Positions 23,856-34,773 of a stretch of 64,000 nt of DNA are shown piece after piece (positions within the stretch are counted from its first letter, which is position 1; each line of letters begins with the position of its first letter). The notes under the pieces are model-generated. The model worked only from the letters and a program-made list of their open reading frames with translations. It had not been told where the DNA came from and made no database searches. The DNA comes from Hymenobacter sp. BT188 (lineage in GTDB: Bacteria > Bacteroidota > Bacteroidia > Cytophagales > Hymenobacteraceae). Made by a program: the position numbers and the translations under genes. Location of the stretch: assembly GCF_014333585.1 (NCBI RefSeq), contig NZ_JACSCW010000002.1, forward strand, positions 372,001 through 436,000, written 5' to 3'.

Positions 23856-24323
23856 ATGAGAAAGTCAAAACCAAAGAAGCGCATTCTCCTGCCCGACCCT
23901 AAGTACAAGGAGACGCTGGTAACCCGTTTCGTCAACTACATGATGTATGACGGAAAGAAGAACTTAGCTTACACCATTTTCTACGATGCCTGCGAACTAG
24001 TAGAGCAGCGCACCAAGGAGAATGGCCTCGAAATGTGGCGCAAGGCTTTGAACAATGTAATGCCGACTGTAGAAGTAAAGAGCCGCCGCGTAGGTGGTGC
24101 TACCTTCCAAGTGCCGATCGAAGTTCGTCCTGATCGTCGTATTTCAGTAGGTGCCAAGTGGATGATTCAATACGCTCGTCGTCGTGGTGAGAAGACCATG
24201 AAAGATAAACTGGCCGGCGAAATCATCGCCGCTGCTAAAGGCGAAGGTGCTTCAGTGAAAAAGAAAGACGATACGCACCGGATGGCGGAAGCCAACAAGG
24301 CTTTCTCGCACTTCCGTTTCTAA
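23856..24323 (+). CDS. rpsG: 30S ribosomal protein S7
   Basis: S7 nucleates the head of the small subunit and lines the E site. It has the family start [17 protein letters not shown], the beta-hairpin region [19 protein letters not shown], and the end [15 protein letters not shown]. The frame is open back to 23802, but the extra residues come from the spacer hairpin, so ATG 23856 (155 residues) is the start. Confidence 0.98.
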   Translation: MRKSKPKKRILLPDPKYKETLVTRFVNYMMYDGKKNLAYTIFYDACELVEQRTKENGLEMWRKALNNVMPTVEVKSRRVGGATFQVPIEVRPDRRISVGAKWMIQYARRRGEKTMKDKLAGEIIAAAKGEGASVKKKDDTHRMAEANKAFSHFRF

Positions 24324-24339
24324 AGGAGAAAATTAGGGA

Positions 24340-24399
24340 CTTGGGGACTAAGGAGCTTCAGGAGATGTTGTATCATTTCTACGCTCTTTGGTCCCCAAG
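24340..24399 (+). repeat. long hairpin in the rpsG/fusA spacer
   Basis: CTTGGGGACTAAGGAGC (24340-24356) pairs with GCTCTTTGGTCCCCAAG (24383-24399) with two non-Watson-Crick positions and a 26-base loop. It lies 22 bases before fusA. It is the third such spacer hairpin in the window. Confidence 0.65.
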
Positions 24400-24421
24400 C
24401 TCTTAAGACCCTACAAATAAA

Positions 24422-26563
24422 ATGGCTAAACAAGACCTCAAATACCTCCGCAACATTGGGATTATGGCGCACATCGACGCCGGTAAGACCACGACTTCGG
24501 AGCGCATTCTGTATTACACAGGCAAAACCCACAAGATCGGGGAAGTGCACGAAGGTGCCGCCACGATGGACTGGATGGAGCAAGAGCAGGAGCGGGGCAT
24601 CACGATTACGTCGGCTGCTACTACTACCTTCTGGAACTATCCAACAGACGCCAGCGGTGAACCCACAAGCGAAACCAAGCAATACAAAATTAACTTGATT
24701 GATACTCCAGGCCACGTTGACTTTACCGTAGAGGTAGAGCGCTCGTTGCGTGTACTGGATGGAGCTGTTGCGTTATTCTGTGCAGTATCAGGTGTAGAGC
24801 CTCAGTCGGAGACTGTATGGCGTCAGGCTGATAAGTACAAAGTACCCCGCATCTGCTTCGTTAACAAGATGGATCGTGCCGGTGCTGACTTCTTCAAGGC
24901 TGTAGCTGAGATTAAGGATAAGCTAGGTGCGAACCCAGTTCCATTGCAAATTCCGATTGGCGCCGAAGACACTTTTAAAGGTGTAGTTGATTTGCTGACC
25001 GGTAAGGCAATCGTATGGGATGATGCTACACAAGGCAAAGCCTATCACGAGATTCCCGTACCCGAGGATCTGGTGGAGACGGTAGCCGAATGGCGTCAGA
25101 AACTAATAGAAAGCGTTGCCGAGTATGACGACGCTCTGTTGGAGAAGTTCTTCGAAGATCCAGAGAGCATCACACGTGAGGAAATGATGGTTGTTATCCG
25201 CCAGGCGGTTATCGACATGAAGTTTTCGCCGGTAATGTGCGGCTCAGCCTTCAAAAACAAAGGTGTTCAGTCGATGCTGGACGGTGTAATGGCTTACTTG
25301 CCTTCACCGCTGGATATGCCTCCCATCATTGGTACCAACCCAGATACCAATGAAGAAGAGGTTCGTCTGCCTACTACCGACGCACCATTTGCTGCTCTAG
25401 CTTTCAAAATTGCTACTGACCCCTTCGTAGGTCGCTTGTGCTTCTTCCGTTGCTACAGTGGTACGCTGGAAGCTGGCTCTTATGTGTTCAACAACCGTAC
25501 GGAAAAGAAAGAGCGTATCTCGCGTTTGATGCAGATGCACTCTAACAAGCAGAACCCAATCGACCGCCTAGAGGCTGGTGATATCGGTGCTGGTGTTGGT
25601 TTCAAAGACATCAAAACGGGTGACACCCTCACTGATGAGAAGCACCGTTTGGTGTTGGAGTCGATGAGCTTCCCTGAGCCTGTAATCGGCTACGCCATTG
25701 AGCCTAAAACTCAGGCTGACGTTGATAAGATGGGTATGGCCATCGCTAAACTCGTAGAAGAAGACCCTACCTTGACCGTAAACACTGACCCTGAGACGGG
25801 CCAGACTGTATTGCGTGGCATGGGTGAGCTTCACTTGGAAATCATCATCGACCGCATGCGTCGTGAATTCAAGGTGGAGATTAACCAGGGTGCTCCTCAG
25901 GTTGCCTACAAAGAGATTCTGACCAAGAAAGTAGAGCACCGCGAGACTTACAAGAAGCAGACTGGTGGTCGTGGTAAATTTGGCGACATCGTATTCGAAA
26001 TCGGTCCGAAAGAGACTGAGCCAGAAAAAGCTGGTTTTGAATTCGAGAATGCTATCGTTGGTGGTGTAATTCCCCGCGAATTCATAGCTCCAATTCAGAA
26101 GGGCTTTGAGGAAGCAATGAAGAACGGCCCTCTGGCTGGCTTCCCATTGGATTCCATGAAAGTTCGCTTGTTCCATGGCTCCTTCCACGACGTTGACTCG
26201 GACGCCCTGTCGTTCGAACTAGCTGCCCGTGGTGGTTTCCGTGAAGCGGCCCGTCAGGCTGGTCCCAAACTGCTTGAGCCCATAATGGCTGTTGAGGTTG
26301 TTTGCCCAGACGAGTACACTGGTCCCGTAACTGGTGACTTGAACCGTCGTCGTGGTATCATGAAGGGTATGGATACCAAAGCTGGTGCTCAACTCATCAA
26401 GGCCGACGTACCATTATCGGAACTGTTCGGTTATGTAACTGACCTGCGCACCATTTCGTCGGGTCGCGCTTCTGCTTCGCTCACCTTCTCTCACTACGAG
26501 CAGGTACCATCGAACTTGGCTGAAGGCATTGTTGCCAAAACCAAAGGTCACGCCGTTCGCTAA
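24422..26563 (+). CDS. fusA: translation elongation factor G
   Basis: EF-G drives translocation and, with RRF, ribosome recycling. The P-loop AHIDAGKTT is at residues 16-24, the switch contains [11 protein letters not shown], followed by DTPGHVDF and NKMDRAG. The five-domain length of 713 residues is normal. The order rpsL-rpsG-fusA-rpsJ matches Bacteroidota. Confidence 0.99.
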   Translation: MAKQDLKYLRNIGIMAHIDAGKTTTSERILYYTGKTHKIGEVHEGAATMDWMEQEQERGITITSAATTTFWNYPTDASGEPTSETKQYKINLIDTPGHVDFTVEVERSLRVLDGAVALFCAVSGVEPQSETVWRQADKYKVPRICFVNKMDRAGADFFKAVAEIKDKLGANPVPLQIPIGAEDTFKGVVDLLTGKAIVWDDATQGKAYHEIPVPEDLVETVAEWRQKLIESVAEYDDALLEKFFEDPESITREEMMVVIRQAVIDMKFSPVMCGSAFKNKGVQSMLDGVMAYLPSPLDMPPIIGTNPDTNEEEVRLPTTDAPFAALAFKIATDPFVGRLCFFRCYSGTLEAGSYVFNNRTEKKERISRLMQMHSNKQNPIDRLEAGDIGAGVGFKDIKTGDTLTDEKHRLVLESMSFPEPVIGYAIEPKTQADVDKMGMAIAKLVEEDPTLTVNTDPETGQTVLRGMGELHLEIIIDRMRREFKVEINQGAPQVAYKEILTKKVEHRETYKKQTGGRGKFGDIVFEIGPKETEPEKAGFEFENAIVGGVIPREFIAPIQKGFEEAMKNGPLAGFPLDSMKVRLFHGSFHDVDSDALSFELAARGGFREAARQAGPKLLEPIMAVEVVCPDEYTGPVTGDLNRRRGIMKGMDTKAGAQLIKADVPLSELFGYVTDLRTISSGRASASLTFSHYEQVPSNLAEGIVAKTKGHAVR

Positions 26564-26584
26564 TTCGCTTTCAAGACTTAAGAC

Positions 26585-26890
26585 ATGAACCAGAAAATTC
26601 GCATTAAACTCAAGTCCTACGATCACAACCTCGTAGACAAGTCGTCCGAGAAGATCGTGAAAGCGGTGAAGGCTACGGGCGCTATCGTGAGCGGTCCAAT
26701 TCCGTTGCCTACTAAAAAGGAGAAGTTCACAGTTCTTCGTTCGCCCCACGTGAACAAGAAGTCGCGTGAGCAATTCCAGCTTTGTACGTACAAGCGCCTC
26801 GTTGACATCTACTCAACTTCATCGAAGACAGTAGATGCCCTGATGAAGCTTGAACTGCCCAGCGGTGTAGATGTAGAAATTAAAGTCTGA
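26585..26890 (+). CDS. rpsJ: 30S ribosomal protein S10
   Basis: S10 is in the head of the small subunit and also acts as NusE in antitermination. It begins [17 protein letters not shown] and has the [20 protein letters not shown] loop. Length 101. It is normally followed directly by rplC; here a terminator and a broken O-antigen-ligase gene intervene. Confidence 0.98.
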   Translation: MNQKIRIKLKSYDHNLVDKSSEKIVKAVKATGAIVSGPIPLPTKKEKFTVLRSPHVNKKSREQFQLCTYKRLVDIYSTSSKTVDALMKLELPSGVDVEIKV

Positions 26891-26911
26891 GGACTGGTTT
26901 CAACGGTCAAC

Positions 26912-26948
26912 AAAAAAGCCCCCCGGATTGATTCTTGGGGGCTTTTTT
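26912..26948 (+). terminator. terminator after rpsJ, built around the C6 motif
   Basis: AAAAAAGCCCCC and GGGGGCTTTTTT form a strong stem with a central loop, followed by T residues. The 5' arm contains GCCCCCC and the 3' arm the G5 complement, so the motif is used as an inverted pair. It ends the rpsL-rpsJ transcript. Confidence 0.92.
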
Positions 26949-26965
26949 GTTGCGTAAGTTATAAT

Positions 26966-28279
26966 ATGAGCTATAATTGTGCTCGTTTAAGATGTTTATA
27001 TACAGTGTCCCTAGCCACCACTCTCACTGCTGATCGGACCGAACTATCAACTACGGCTAGTTTAGCATTGATACTTATTGGCCTTTTTACAAGTGACTTT
27101 CTATCTCAAGTTTCCACTATAGGTATATTATGCTTACTACTAACGGCACTGTTGCACAGCATTGCGCATCGGCAAATCATCCAAAAGAAGCAATAGCGAG
27201 TGTATGCTGCATTTACTGGTGTGTTCTTTCTACAATTGGTTGCAGGCCTCAACACAAGTGTAGCAAATAAGGTAGCATTCTTAGCTGATGTACAACAGCA
27301 GCTTCCTTTTCTGGTGCTGCCTAGATCATTCTGGCTGCTGCCACCGCTATCATCACGGACTTAGCGGCGACTTTACCTAATGTTCTATTATCTGGTTGTA
27401 CTATCAGCGCTCGGAAGTACAGCTTATTATCTGCTGCATACAACTAAGATAAATCAGCTTTATTATCAGTCTCAGATTATGCCGACGGTTCCCGATTATA
27501 TACGGTTTAGCCTGATGGTTACTTTGGCTGTAGCTATTGGGGGGCTTTTCTTATCAAATAATGTAGTTAAGAGAGGCCATCGAATAACAGTGTTTCTGGC
27601 AACTGCCTTTTTAATTCTGTATTTATACTTGCTATCGGTACGAAGCGGATTTATAGCTTTTAATATGCTGGATTTTGTAACGCTACTCTGGTATATGGCA
27701 AAACGACGCTATTTCCGGGCACTATGCACAGGAGGTCTTTTACTAATGCTTCCATTCCTAAGCTTTTGGTGCTTTCCTACCTTCTACAATAAATACTACA
27801 ATACCAAAGATGATGTAGGGAGGGTGGAGGAGGTGAGTTCAGCTAATAACTTCTCGCTAGTCGGACGAGTGTATTCTTATAAAGTTGGCTTGCAGCTCGC
27901 GCAAGCACATCCTTTTGTAGGAGTGGGAAAAGCGGATATGGAGGATGAGATAACCACTTATTATAAAGCCGATTTTCCAGACATAAAACCATCAGCCTAT
28001 CTGTTACCGCACAATCAGTTTCTATACGGCTTGGTGGCTTTCGGTGGGCTCGGTCTGCTAATTTTCATCGGGTGCTTTTACTACCCATTATATTGGTCCC
28101 TGACCAAAACGGCACCTTTGCTGATGGCTCAATACTTAATTATCTCCTTATACTTCCTAGCAGAATATAGCCTTGATCAGAAAAATAAAACAGGCTTATT
28201 ATTCGCTTTACTATTCCTGTTATTACCAGTAAACGACCTGATGTCTCCGGGCCCGTTCAGAAGCAGGCTGGAGACTTAG
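26966..28279 (+). pseudogene. O-antigen ligase family gene broken by two in-frame TAG codons
   Basis: A single reading frame of 437 codons runs from ATG 26966 to 28279, interrupted only by TAG at 27194-27196 and TAG at 27362-27364. All three parts align in order with the intact paralogue at the left end: LVAGLN with LVVSGLY, QQLPFLVLP with RQLPLIGVP, YIRFSLM with HIHFGLM, VRSGF with YRTGL, and HNQFL with HNQYL. The last 299 codons (from ATG 27380) are open, so an N-terminally truncated protein is possible. Codon use is AT-richer than in the flanking ribosomal genes. Most likely a young pseudogene; amber readthrough cannot be excluded. Confidence 0.8.
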
Positions 28280-28373
28280 CTAGCCTGGGAACCATTAAGC
28301 AGAAATGATTGATAAAGAGCCTGTAGCTTGTGGCTCCGAAACGTGGCGCCTCCAAAAATATTTTAAACCGTAG

Positions 28374-28405
28374 TTTGAATAAAGCATTAAAATTGTCTAG
28401 CTTTG
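28374..28405 (+). promoter_or_regulatory. promoter of the rplC-rpsN unit
   Basis: TTTG at 28374-28377 and TAGCTTTG at 28398-28405 are 20 bases apart. The rplC ATG is 66 bases downstream. It restores transcription after the rpsJ terminator and the inserted pseudogene. Confidence 0.85.
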
Positions 28406-28470
28406 CACTCCCATTACGAAAACGTCATAAGGGCGTTTTCTCTGTGTCTTCTTAATTAAATCAAAAACGA

Positions 28471-29091
28471 ATGCCTGGCATCATCGGTAAAAAAATCGGT
28501 ATGACAAGCCTCTTCACTCCGGACGGGAAAAACATTCCCTGCACGCTCATCGAAGCGGGTCCGTGCGTAGTGACGCAGGTTAAGACTATCGAAAAGGACG
28601 GCTACACAGCTGTTCAGCTCGGTTACGGCGAGAAAAAAGCCAAGAATACCACCAAAGCACTGGCTGGCCATTTTGCCAAAGCCGGTACTACTCCTAAGAA
28701 AAAACTTGTTGAGTTTCGCCTCGACGCAGAGTCTACGTACGCTGCTGGTGCCGAAATCAAAGCTGACCTTTTTGAGGAAGGCGAGTTTGTCGACGTAGTA
28801 GGAACCTCAAAAGGTAAGGGTTTCCAGGGTGTTGTGAAGCGTTACAACTTTGCTGGTGTGGGTGGTCAAACCCACGGTCAGCATAACCGTCTTCGTCACC
28901 CTGGTTCTATCGGTGCCTGCTCTTGGCCTTCACGCGTATTCAAAGGAATGCGCATGGGTGGTCGTATGGGCGGTGATCGTGTGAAGATCCAGAACTTGAA
29001 GGTAATGCGCATTGTAGCCGACAAAAACCTGATTCTGGTTAGCGGCTCGGTTCCCGGCGCCAAGAATTCTTATGTGGTCCTGGAAAAATAA
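28471..29091 (+). CDS. rplC: 50S ribosomal protein L3
   Basis: L3 is an early assembly protein near the peptidyl transferase centre. The signature [20 protein letters not shown] and the [17 protein letters not shown] region are present. Length 206. It opens the second S10-type transcription unit, reading into rplD after six bases. Confidence 0.98.
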   Translation: MPGIIGKKIGMTSLFTPDGKNIPCTLIEAGPCVVTQVKTIEKDGYTAVQLGYGEKKAKNTTKALAGHFAKAGTTPKKKLVEFRLDAESTYAAGAEIKADLFEEGEFVDVVGTSKGKGFQGVVKRYNFAGVGGQTHGQHNRLRHPGSIGACSWPSRVFKGMRMGGRMGGDRVKIQNLKVMRIVADKNLILVSGSVPGAKNSYVVLEK

Positions 29092-29097
29092 CGCGAG

Positions 29098-29736
29098 ATG
29101 GAACTGTCAGTATATAACATCAAAGGCGAGGACACAGGCCGCAAGGTTACGTTGTCTGACGCTATCTTCGGTTTAGAGCCGAATGAGCACGTGATGTACC
29201 TCGACGTGAAGCAATACTTGGCCAATCAGCGCCAGGGCACGCACAAGTCGAAGCAGCGTCACGAAGTGCAGGGCACTACCAAGAAGCTCAAGAAGCAAAA
29301 AGGTACGGGCGGTGCTCGTGCTGGTAGCATGAAGTCGCCCGTATTCATTGGTGGTGGTCGCGTATTTGGCCCCCAGCCCCGTGACTACGGCTTCAAGCTG
29401 AACAAAAAGACGAAGCGGGTTGCTCGTTTGTCGGCTCTGAGTACGTTGGCTCAGGAAGGCAAAGTAGCTTTGGTAGAAACCATTACGTTAGATGCCCCCC
29501 GTACGAAAGATTTCCTTTCGATTCTGACTGGGTTGAAGCTGAACAACGGCAAGAAAACCTTGCTCGTAACCGGCGAAGCCAACAAGAACGTGCTGCTATC
29601 GGCGCGCAACATTCAGAAAGTGACCGTGGCTACGCCTGTTGCTCTGAACACGCACGACCTGCTTAACACGGATACCTTGTTATTGTCAGAGGACGGGCTG
29701 AAGTCGTTGGAACAACTTTATACCCCTGCTGAGTAA
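29098..29736 (+). CDS. rplD: 50S ribosomal protein L4
   Basis: L4 lines the exit tunnel. The tunnel loop with QKGTGGARAGSMKSPVFIGG is intact. Length 212. One TGCCCCCC motif (29493) encodes Asp-Ala-Pro. The TAATG overlap with rplW suggests coupling. Confidence 0.97.
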   Translation: MELSVYNIKGEDTGRKVTLSDAIFGLEPNEHVMYLDVKQYLANQRQGTHKSKQRHEVQGTTKKLKKQKGTGGARAGSMKSPVFIGGGRVFGPQPRDYGFKLNKKTKRVARLSALSTLAQEGKVALVETITLDAPRTKDFLSILTGLKLNNGKKTLLVTGEANKNVLLSARNIQKVTVATPVALNTHDLLNTDTLLLSEDGLKSLEQLYTPAE

Positions 29737-30023
29737 TGAGCACGTTGAAGAAACCTATCGTGACCGAGAAGGCCACGGCGCTGAACGAAAAAGGTCAGTA
29801 CGCTTTCGAAGTAGAGCGTACAGCTAATAAGGTTCAGATCAAAAAAGAGATCGAACAACTGTATGGTGTAACGGTAACGGGCATTAGCACGATCCGCACC
29901 AATGGCAAGATGAAGTCTAAATTTCAGAAAGGTGGTGCCGTATCAGGCCGTCGTCCTCATGGAAAGAAGGCTATCGTGACTGTGAAGGAAGGCGATATCA
30001 TCGACTTCTATAGCGGTATATAA
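29736..30023 (+). CDS. rplW: 50S ribosomal protein L23
   Basis: L23 sits at the tunnel exit and docks trigger factor and SRP. It starts STLKKPIVTEKATALNEKGQ, and the loop around GKMKSKFQKGGAVSGRRPHGK is typical. Length 95. The ATG overlaps the rplD stop by one base. Confidence 0.97.
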   Translation: MSTLKKPIVTEKATALNEKGQYAFEVERTANKVQIKKEIEQLYGVTVTGISTIRTNGKMKSKFQKGGAVSGRRPHGKKAIVTVKEGDIIDFYSGI

Positions 30024-30057
30024 GCAGAGCTTACTCGCAAGCGCATTTTAAGATAAA

Positions 30058-30885
30058 ATGGCACTCAAAAAACTAAGACCAACATCACCGGGTCAACGAT
30101 TTCGCATCGCCCCGGCCTTCGACGAGATAACCACGTCGACGCCGGAGAAATCGTTGTTGGCACCCATGGAAAAATCCGGTGGCCGAAACAATTCGGGTAA
30201 AATGTCTAACCGCTACATCGGCGGTGGACACAAGCAGAAGTATCGTATCATCGACTTCAAGCGTGACAAAGCTGGTGTTCCAGCCACGGTGAAGACGATC
30301 GAGTACGATCCTAACCGCACGGCGCGCATCGCTCTACTTAACTACGTTGATGGCGAGAAACGTTATATCATCGCTCCCGCTGGCTTAGAAGTGGGTACTA
30401 CTGTAGTTGCTGGCCCTGGGGTCGCTCCTGAAGTAGGCAATGCTTTGACATTGCGCGAAATGCCCCTTGGTACTATTGTTCACAATATTGAACTTATGCC
30501 TGGTGGTGGTGCTGCTATCGCTCGCTCTGCTGGTACTTATGCTCAGTTAGTGGCACGCGAGGATAAGTATGCTACGCTGAAATTACCTTCTGGTGAGATG
30601 CGTATGGTGCTCGTTACCTGCATGGCTACGGTTGGTACCGTTTCAAATGGCGACCATATGAACGTGCGCCTTGGCAAAGCTGGTCGCAATCGTTGGATGG
30701 GCCGTCGTCCACGTGTACGTGGTGTTGCAATGAACCCAGTCGATCACCCAATGGGTGGTGGCGAAGGCAAATCGTCAGGTGGTCACCCACGTAGCCGTAA
30801 TGGCATTATTGCTAAGGGTCAGAAGACTCGCAATAAGAATAAGTACTCCGAGCAACTCATCGTAAACCGTAAAGGCAAAAAGTAA
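30058..30885 (+). CDS. rplB: 50S ribosomal protein L2
   Basis: L2 is at the subunit interface close to the peptidyl transferase centre. The hallmark [20 protein letters not shown] is intact, including the key histidine. Length 275. It is followed by rpsS after three bases. Confidence 0.99.
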   Translation: MALKKLRPTSPGQRFRIAPAFDEITTSTPEKSLLAPMEKSGGRNNSGKMSNRYIGGGHKQKYRIIDFKRDKAGVPATVKTIEYDPNRTARIALLNYVDGEKRYIIAPAGLEVGTTVVAGPGVAPEVGNALTLREMPLGTIVHNIELMPGGGAAIARSAGTYAQLVAREDKYATLKLPSGEMRMVLVTCMATVGTVSNGDHMNVRLGKAGRNRWMGRRPRVRGVAMNPVDHPMGGGEGKSSGGHPRSRNGIIAKGQKTRNKNKYSEQLIVNRKGKK

Positions 30886-30888
30886 GCA

Positions 30889-31167
30889 ATGGCACGTTCG
30901 CTAAAAAAAGGGCCGTACATTGACTTCCGGCTCGAGAAGAAAGTAACGGCAATGGAAGATTCTGGTAAGAAATCAGTGGTGAAGACTTGGTCGCGTCGCT
31001 CGATGATTTCGCCAGACTTCGTAGGCCACACCTTCGCTGTACACAATGGGAATAAGTTTATCCCAGTGTACGTGACTGAAAACATGGTTGGACACAAGCT
31101 CGGTGAGTTCGCACCTACACGCAACTTCCGTGGCCACGTAGCCAAAAAAGATAAAGGCAAGCGCTAA
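30889..31167 (+). CDS. rpsS: 30S ribosomal protein S19
   Basis: S19 is in the head of the small subunit. It starts [17 protein letters not shown] and contains the [23 protein letters not shown] signature in two adjoining pieces. Length 92. Confidence 0.98.
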   Translation: MARSLKKGPYIDFRLEKKVTAMEDSGKKSVVKTWSRRSMISPDFVGHTFAVHNGNKFIPVYVTENMVGHKLGEFAPTRNFRGHVAKKDKGKR

Positions 31168-31168
31168 G

Positions 31169-31648
31169 ATGGAAGCAACAGCTAAACTCCGCAATGTGCC
31201 TACCTCGCCTCGCAAGATGCGTTTGGTAGCCGATATGGTCCGCGGTCAAAAAGTGACCCGCGCCTTGGGCTTGCTAAAGTTTGAAGCTAATTCAGGTGCT
31301 GAGCGCATCGAGAAATTGCTTCTTTCTGCTTTGTCTAACTGGCAGCAGAAAAACGAAGACGGGCGCATCGAAGACGCTAACCTTTATATCAAAGAGATAT
31401 TCGTTGATGAAGGTCGTCAGTTGAAGCGTCTGCGTCCTGCTCCTCAGGGTCGCGGTCACCGCATCCGCAAGCGCAGCAACCACGTGACGTTGGTAATTGA
31501 TTCGAAGGTTGAGCCGCTAGGCAGCAAGGCTGCAGTTAAGCAAGCCTCCGAGCAAAAACCAACTGAAGCGAAAGCTGGTGCTACTCGCACCCGTCGTAGC
31601 TCGACTAAGAAAACCACTACTGAAAACAAGGCAGAAGCCACCGCATAA
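31169..31648 (+). CDS. rplV: 50S ribosomal protein L22 with C-terminal extension
   Basis: L22 lines the exit tunnel; its loop [20 protein letters not shown] is conserved. The 159 residues exceed the roughly 110 of E. coli L22: the last 45 or so form a K/A/T-rich, probably disordered tail. The start lies one base after the rpsS stop. Confidence 0.97.
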   Translation: MEATAKLRNVPTSPRKMRLVADMVRGQKVTRALGLLKFEANSGAERIEKLLLSALSNWQQKNEDGRIEDANLYIKEIFVDEGRQLKRLRPAPQGRGHRIRKRSNHVTLVIDSKVEPLGSKAAVKQASEQKPTEAKAGATRTRRSSTKKTTTENKAEATA

Positions 31649-31653
31649 GCACT

Positions 31654-32541
31654 ATGGGACAGAAAGTAAATCCGGTTGGCTTCCGCTTAGGTGTCATCAA
31701 AGGATGGGACTCGAACTGGTACGGCGGTAAGGACTTTGCCGACAAGCTGGTAGAGGACGAGAAAATCCGCAAATATATCCTCGCGCGTATCCCGAAAGGC
31801 GGTATTTCCCGCATCGTAATCGAGCGTACCTTGAAGCGTATCACCATTACTATCAATACGGCTCGTCCAGGTGTAGTTATTGGTAAAGGCGGTCAGGAAG
31901 TTGATAAGATCAAAGACGAGCTGAAGCAGATCACTAGCAAAGACGTTCAGATCAACATCTTCGAAATTAAACGTCCGGAACTCGATGCTAAGCTAGTAGG
32001 TGAGAGCATTGCTCAGCAGCTACAGGCTCGTATCTCGTTCCGTCGTGCAATGAAGCAGGCTATCCAAGCTGCAATGCGTGTAGGTGCTGAAGGCATCAAA
32101 GTGCAGTGCGGTGGTCGTCTCGGTGGCGCTGAAATTGCTCGCTCGGAGCAGTATAAAGAAGGGCGTACTCCGCTGCACACTCTCCGTGCTGACATTGATT
32201 ATGCTTTGTCAGAAGCTCAGACTGTGTATGGCAAGATCGGCATCAAAGTATGGATCATGCGTGGTGAGGTATTCGGCAAGCCTGACTTGTCACCTAACCA
32301 GCAGCCAGCTAACCAAGGCGCCGACAGCCGTGGCGGAAACGACCGTGGTCCACGTGGTGAGCGTGGTGACCGTGGTGGTGATCGTGGCCCGCGCCGTGAC
32401 CGCAATGATCGTGGTGGTGAAGGCCGTGGCGACCGAGGTGGTGATAACCGCGGTGGTCAAGGTGGTGGCCCACGCCGCAATAGCGGTGCCGGTGGTGCTG
32501 GTGGAGGGCAAAACCGCGGTGGTGGTGCTCCTCGTCGCTAA
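31654..32541 (+). CDS. rpsC: 30S ribosomal protein S3 with long RG-rich C-terminal tail
   Basis: S3 forms the mRNA entry pore together with S4 and S5. The KH domain ([16 protein letters not shown]) and the C-terminal domain with [16 protein letters not shown] are normal. After about residue 222 there is an additional tail of roughly 70 residues made almost only of Gly, Arg, Asp and Asn in RGG/DRGG repeats. The tail codes are mostly GGT and CGT, in line with the rest of the gene. RGG tails usually bind RNA; the function here is not known. S5 (36580-37176) has a matching N-terminal stretch. Confidence 0.97.
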   Translation: MGQKVNPVGFRLGVIKGWDSNWYGGKDFADKLVEDEKIRKYILARIPKGGISRIVIERTLKRITITINTARPGVVIGKGGQEVDKIKDELKQITSKDVQINIFEIKRPELDAKLVGESIAQQLQARISFRRAMKQAIQAAMRVGAEGIKVQCGGRLGGAEIARSEQYKEGRTPLHTLRADIDYALSEAQTVYGKIGIKVWIMRGEVFGKPDLSPNQQPANQGADSRGGNDRGPRGERGDRGGDRGPRRDRNDRGGEGRGDRGGDNRGGQGGGPRRNSGAGGAGGGQNRGGGAPRR

Positions 32542-32579
32542 CCCTTTTTCTTTTTTCGAATCTCTATTTTTCGATAATC

Positions 32580-33002
32580 ATGTTACAACCGAAAAGGACC
32601 AAGTATCGCAAGATGCAAAAGGGTCGCGTAACAGGCCTAGCCTACCGCGGCAGCTCCATTGACTTCGGTTCATTCGCTATCAAGTCGCTGGAAACTGCGT
32701 GGATCACGGCTCGCCAAATTGAGGCAGCTCGTATCGCTATGACCCGTGCTATGAAGCGTGAAGGTCAAGTTTGGATCCGCATTTTCCCTGATAAGCCTAT
32801 TACCAAGAAGCCCGCTGAAGTGCGTATGGGTAAAGGTAAAGGCTCACCCGAGTATTGGGTTGCCATTGTACATCCAGGCACTATCATGTTCGAATCGGAC
32901 GGTGTTCCACTTGAAGTAGCCCAGGAGTCACTGCGTCTAGCGGCGCAAAAATTGCCCGTGAAGACCAAGTTTGTTGTTCGTCGCGACTACGTAGAAAACT
33001 AG
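32580..33002 (+). CDS. rplP: 50S ribosomal protein L16
   Basis: L16 contacts A-site tRNA. The start [16 protein letters not shown] and the [19 protein letters not shown] region are conserved. Length 140. It follows S3 after 38 bases. Confidence 0.98.
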   Translation: MLQPKRTKYRKMQKGRVTGLAYRGSSIDFGSFAIKSLETAWITARQIEAARIAMTRAMKREGQVWIRIFPDKPITKKPAEVRMGKGKGSPEYWVAIVHPGTIMFESDGVPLEVAQESLRLAAQKLPVKTKFVVRRDYVEN

Positions 33003-33006
33003 TAAG

Positions 33007-33219
33007 ATGAAAAACGCTGATATTCGTGCTCTCTCAGTAGAAGAGCTAAAGAACCAGATTAAGACCGAACAGACTAGTGGCCAGTCGCTGCGTTTCGCGC
33101 ACGCTATCTCTCCTCTAGAGAATCCGATTCGCCTGAAGCATAGCCGCAAGAACGTAGCTCGTCTGAAGACTGAGTTGACCCGTCGCGAGAACGAGCAGGC
33201 AAACCAAACTGCTAAATAA
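33007..33219 (+). CDS. rpmC: 50S ribosomal protein L29
   Basis: L29 is a small helical hairpin protein near the tunnel exit. It has the typical start [18 protein letters not shown] and the segment [19 protein letters not shown]. Length 70, encoded between rplP and rpsQ. Confidence 0.95.
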   Translation: MKNADIRALSVEELKNQIKTEQTSGQSLRFAHAISPLENPIRLKHSRKNVARLKTELTRRENEQANQTAK

Positions 33220-33221
33220 CG

Positions 33222-33512
33222 ATGGCAACTAACACAGACCAGCAGGTTACCGGCACCCTTGACCGGAACATGCGTAAAGAAATTACTGGGCGTGTCTCTA
33301 GCTCCAAAATGGATAAATCTATCACGGTAGTGGTAGAGGAAAAGCAGAAGCACCCCATTTATGGCAAGTTCGTGAGCAAGACCACAAAGTTCATGGCTCA
33401 TGATGAGAACAACGAATGTGGCGAAGGTGATACCGTACGGATTATGTCCACTCGGCCGCTAAGCAAAAACAAGCGTTGGAGATTAGTAGAAATCGTAGAG
33501 CGCGCCAAGTAA
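33222..33512 (+). CDS. rpsQ: 30S ribosomal protein S17
   Basis: S17 is a primary 16S rRNA-binding OB-fold protein. The [19 protein letters not shown] and [21 protein letters not shown] segments are conserved. Length 96, with about ten extra N-terminal residues. Confidence 0.97.
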   Translation: MATNTDQQVTGTLDRNMRKEITGRVSSSKMDKSITVVVEEKQKHPIYGKFVSKTTKFMAHDENNECGEGDTVRIMSTRPLSKNKRWRLVEIVERAK

Positions 33513-33513
33513 G

Positions 33514-33882
33514 ATGATACAACAAGAATCCCGTCTGACCGTCGCTGATAATAGCGGCGCTAAAGAAGTGCTCTGCATCCGTGTCCTCGGCGGCACCGGT
33601 AAGAAATATGCTAGCGTAGGCGATAAGATCGTTGTTTCGATTAAATCAGCTATACCTTCTGGCAACGCTAAAAAAGGCACTGTATCTAGAGCAGTAGTTG
33701 TTCGCACGAAGAAAGAAGTGCGTCGTAAAGACGGCTCTTACATTCGTTTCGATGATAATGCTGCGGTACTGCTCAATAACAACGATGAACCCCGTGGCAC
33801 CCGCATCTTCGGACCTGTGGCTCGTGAGTTACGTGAGCGTCAGTTTATGAAGATTGTTTCACTGGCCCCTGAGGTTTTATAA
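33514..33882 (+). CDS. rplN: 50S ribosomal protein L14
   Basis: L14 lies at the subunit interface. It starts [19 protein letters not shown] and ends with the [20 protein letters not shown] signature. Length 122. The start is one base after the rpsQ stop. Confidence 0.99.
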   Translation: MIQQESRLTVADNSGAKEVLCIRVLGGTGKKYASVGDKIVVSIKSAIPSGNAKKGTVSRAVVVRTKKEVRRKDGSYIRFDDNAAVLLNNNDEPRGTRIFGPVARELRERQFMKIVSLAPEVL

Positions 33883-33894
33883 GCATAGTAGCAA

Positions 33895-34197
33895 ATGGCA
33901 ACGAAAGCAAAAGACCAAAAGCCAGTGAAATTGCACGTAAAAACTGGCGATACCGTTAAGGTGATTGCTGGTGATGAGCGTGGCAAGACTGGTACCATCA
34001 AATCGGTTAACCGCACTTCACAGCGCGTTATCATCGAGGGTTTGAACCTAGTGACGAAGCACAACAAGCCGAGCGCTAAAAACCCTCAGGGTGGTATTAC
34101 CAAGATCGAGGCTCCCATTCATGTGAGCAACGTGCAGCCCATTGACCCCAAGACGGGTGAGCGGGTACGCAAAAATGCCCCCCAGCAAAACGCCTAA
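33895..34197 (+). CDS. rplX: 50S ribosomal protein L24
   Basis: L24 helps initiate large-subunit assembly. The KOW motif [18 protein letters not shown] is at residues 16-33. Length 100. Near the end, AAT GCC CCC CAG carries one TGCCCCCC motif although CCC is otherwise rare in these genes. Confidence 0.97.
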   Translation: MATKAKDQKPVKLHVKTGDTVKVIAGDERGKTGTIKSVNRTSQRVIIEGLNLVTKHNKPSAKNPQGGITKIEAPIHVSNVQPIDPKTGERVRKNAPQQNA

Positions 34198-34212
34198 CCC
34201 GGCTTTACGACA

Positions 34213-34773
34213 ATGGCTCGACTCAGAGAAATATATCAGAAAGACGTGGTGCCTGCGCTCCAGGAGAAATTCCAGTTCAAGAGCGTAATGCAGGTGCCAC
34301 GCATCACTAAGATCTGTATCAACCGCGGTATCGGTGCAGCAGTAGCTGACAAGAAACTTGTTGATAATGGTGTGGATGAGCTGACGACCATCACTGGTCA
34401 GAAAGCTGTTCCTACTATCGCTAAGCGTTCGGTATCTAACTTTAAGCTTCGCGAGGGCATGCCCATCGGTGCTAAAGTCACCCTGCGTGGTGAGCGCATG
34501 TATGAGTTCATGGACCGTCTGTTGACAGTTGCTTTACCTCGTGTACGCGACTTCAAAGGCATTAACGATAAGGGCTTCGATGGCCGTGGGAATTACACCC
34601 TTGGTATCAAAGAACAGATCATCTTCCCGGAAATTTCCATTGACAAGATCAAGTCAATTTCTGGTATGGACATCACTTTTGTTACAACCGCCGAGAACGA
34701 CGAGCAGAGCTATGAGCTGCTTAAGGCTTTCGGAATGCCCTTCACTAACGCCAAGAAAGAAAATAATGGCTAA
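34213..34773 (+). CDS. rplE: 50S ribosomal protein L5
   Basis: L5 binds 5S rRNA and contacts P-site tRNA. The [13 protein letters not shown] and [17 protein letters not shown] segments are typical. Length 186. Its end overlaps the rpsN start by eight bases. Confidence 0.98.
   Translation: MARLREIYQKDVVPALQEKFQFKSVMQVPRITKICINRGIGAAVADKKLVDNGVDELTTITGQKAVPTIAKRSVSNFKLREGMPIGAKVTLRGERMYEFMDRLLTVALPRVRDFKGINDKGFDGRGNYTLGIKEQIIFPEISIDKIKSISGMDITFVTTAENDEQSYELLKAFGMPFTNAKKENNG

Noticed and set aside
26966..27196. Independent 76-residue membrane protein before the truncated O-antigen ligase
   Set aside because: It is in the same frame as the 299-codon part and aligns with the N-terminus of the intact paralogue, so it is the first piece of the same broken gene.
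31654..32541. RG-rich repeats in rpsC read as a CRISPR or tandem DNA repeat
   Set aside because: Repeat units vary in length and sequence, no spacers exist, and the reading frame continues from S3; it is a low-complexity protein tail.
32084..32662. 192-codon ORF in another frame of rpsC/rplP
   Set aside because: Its Val/Ala-rich sequence is the frame shadow of the RG-encoding GGT/CGT repeats.
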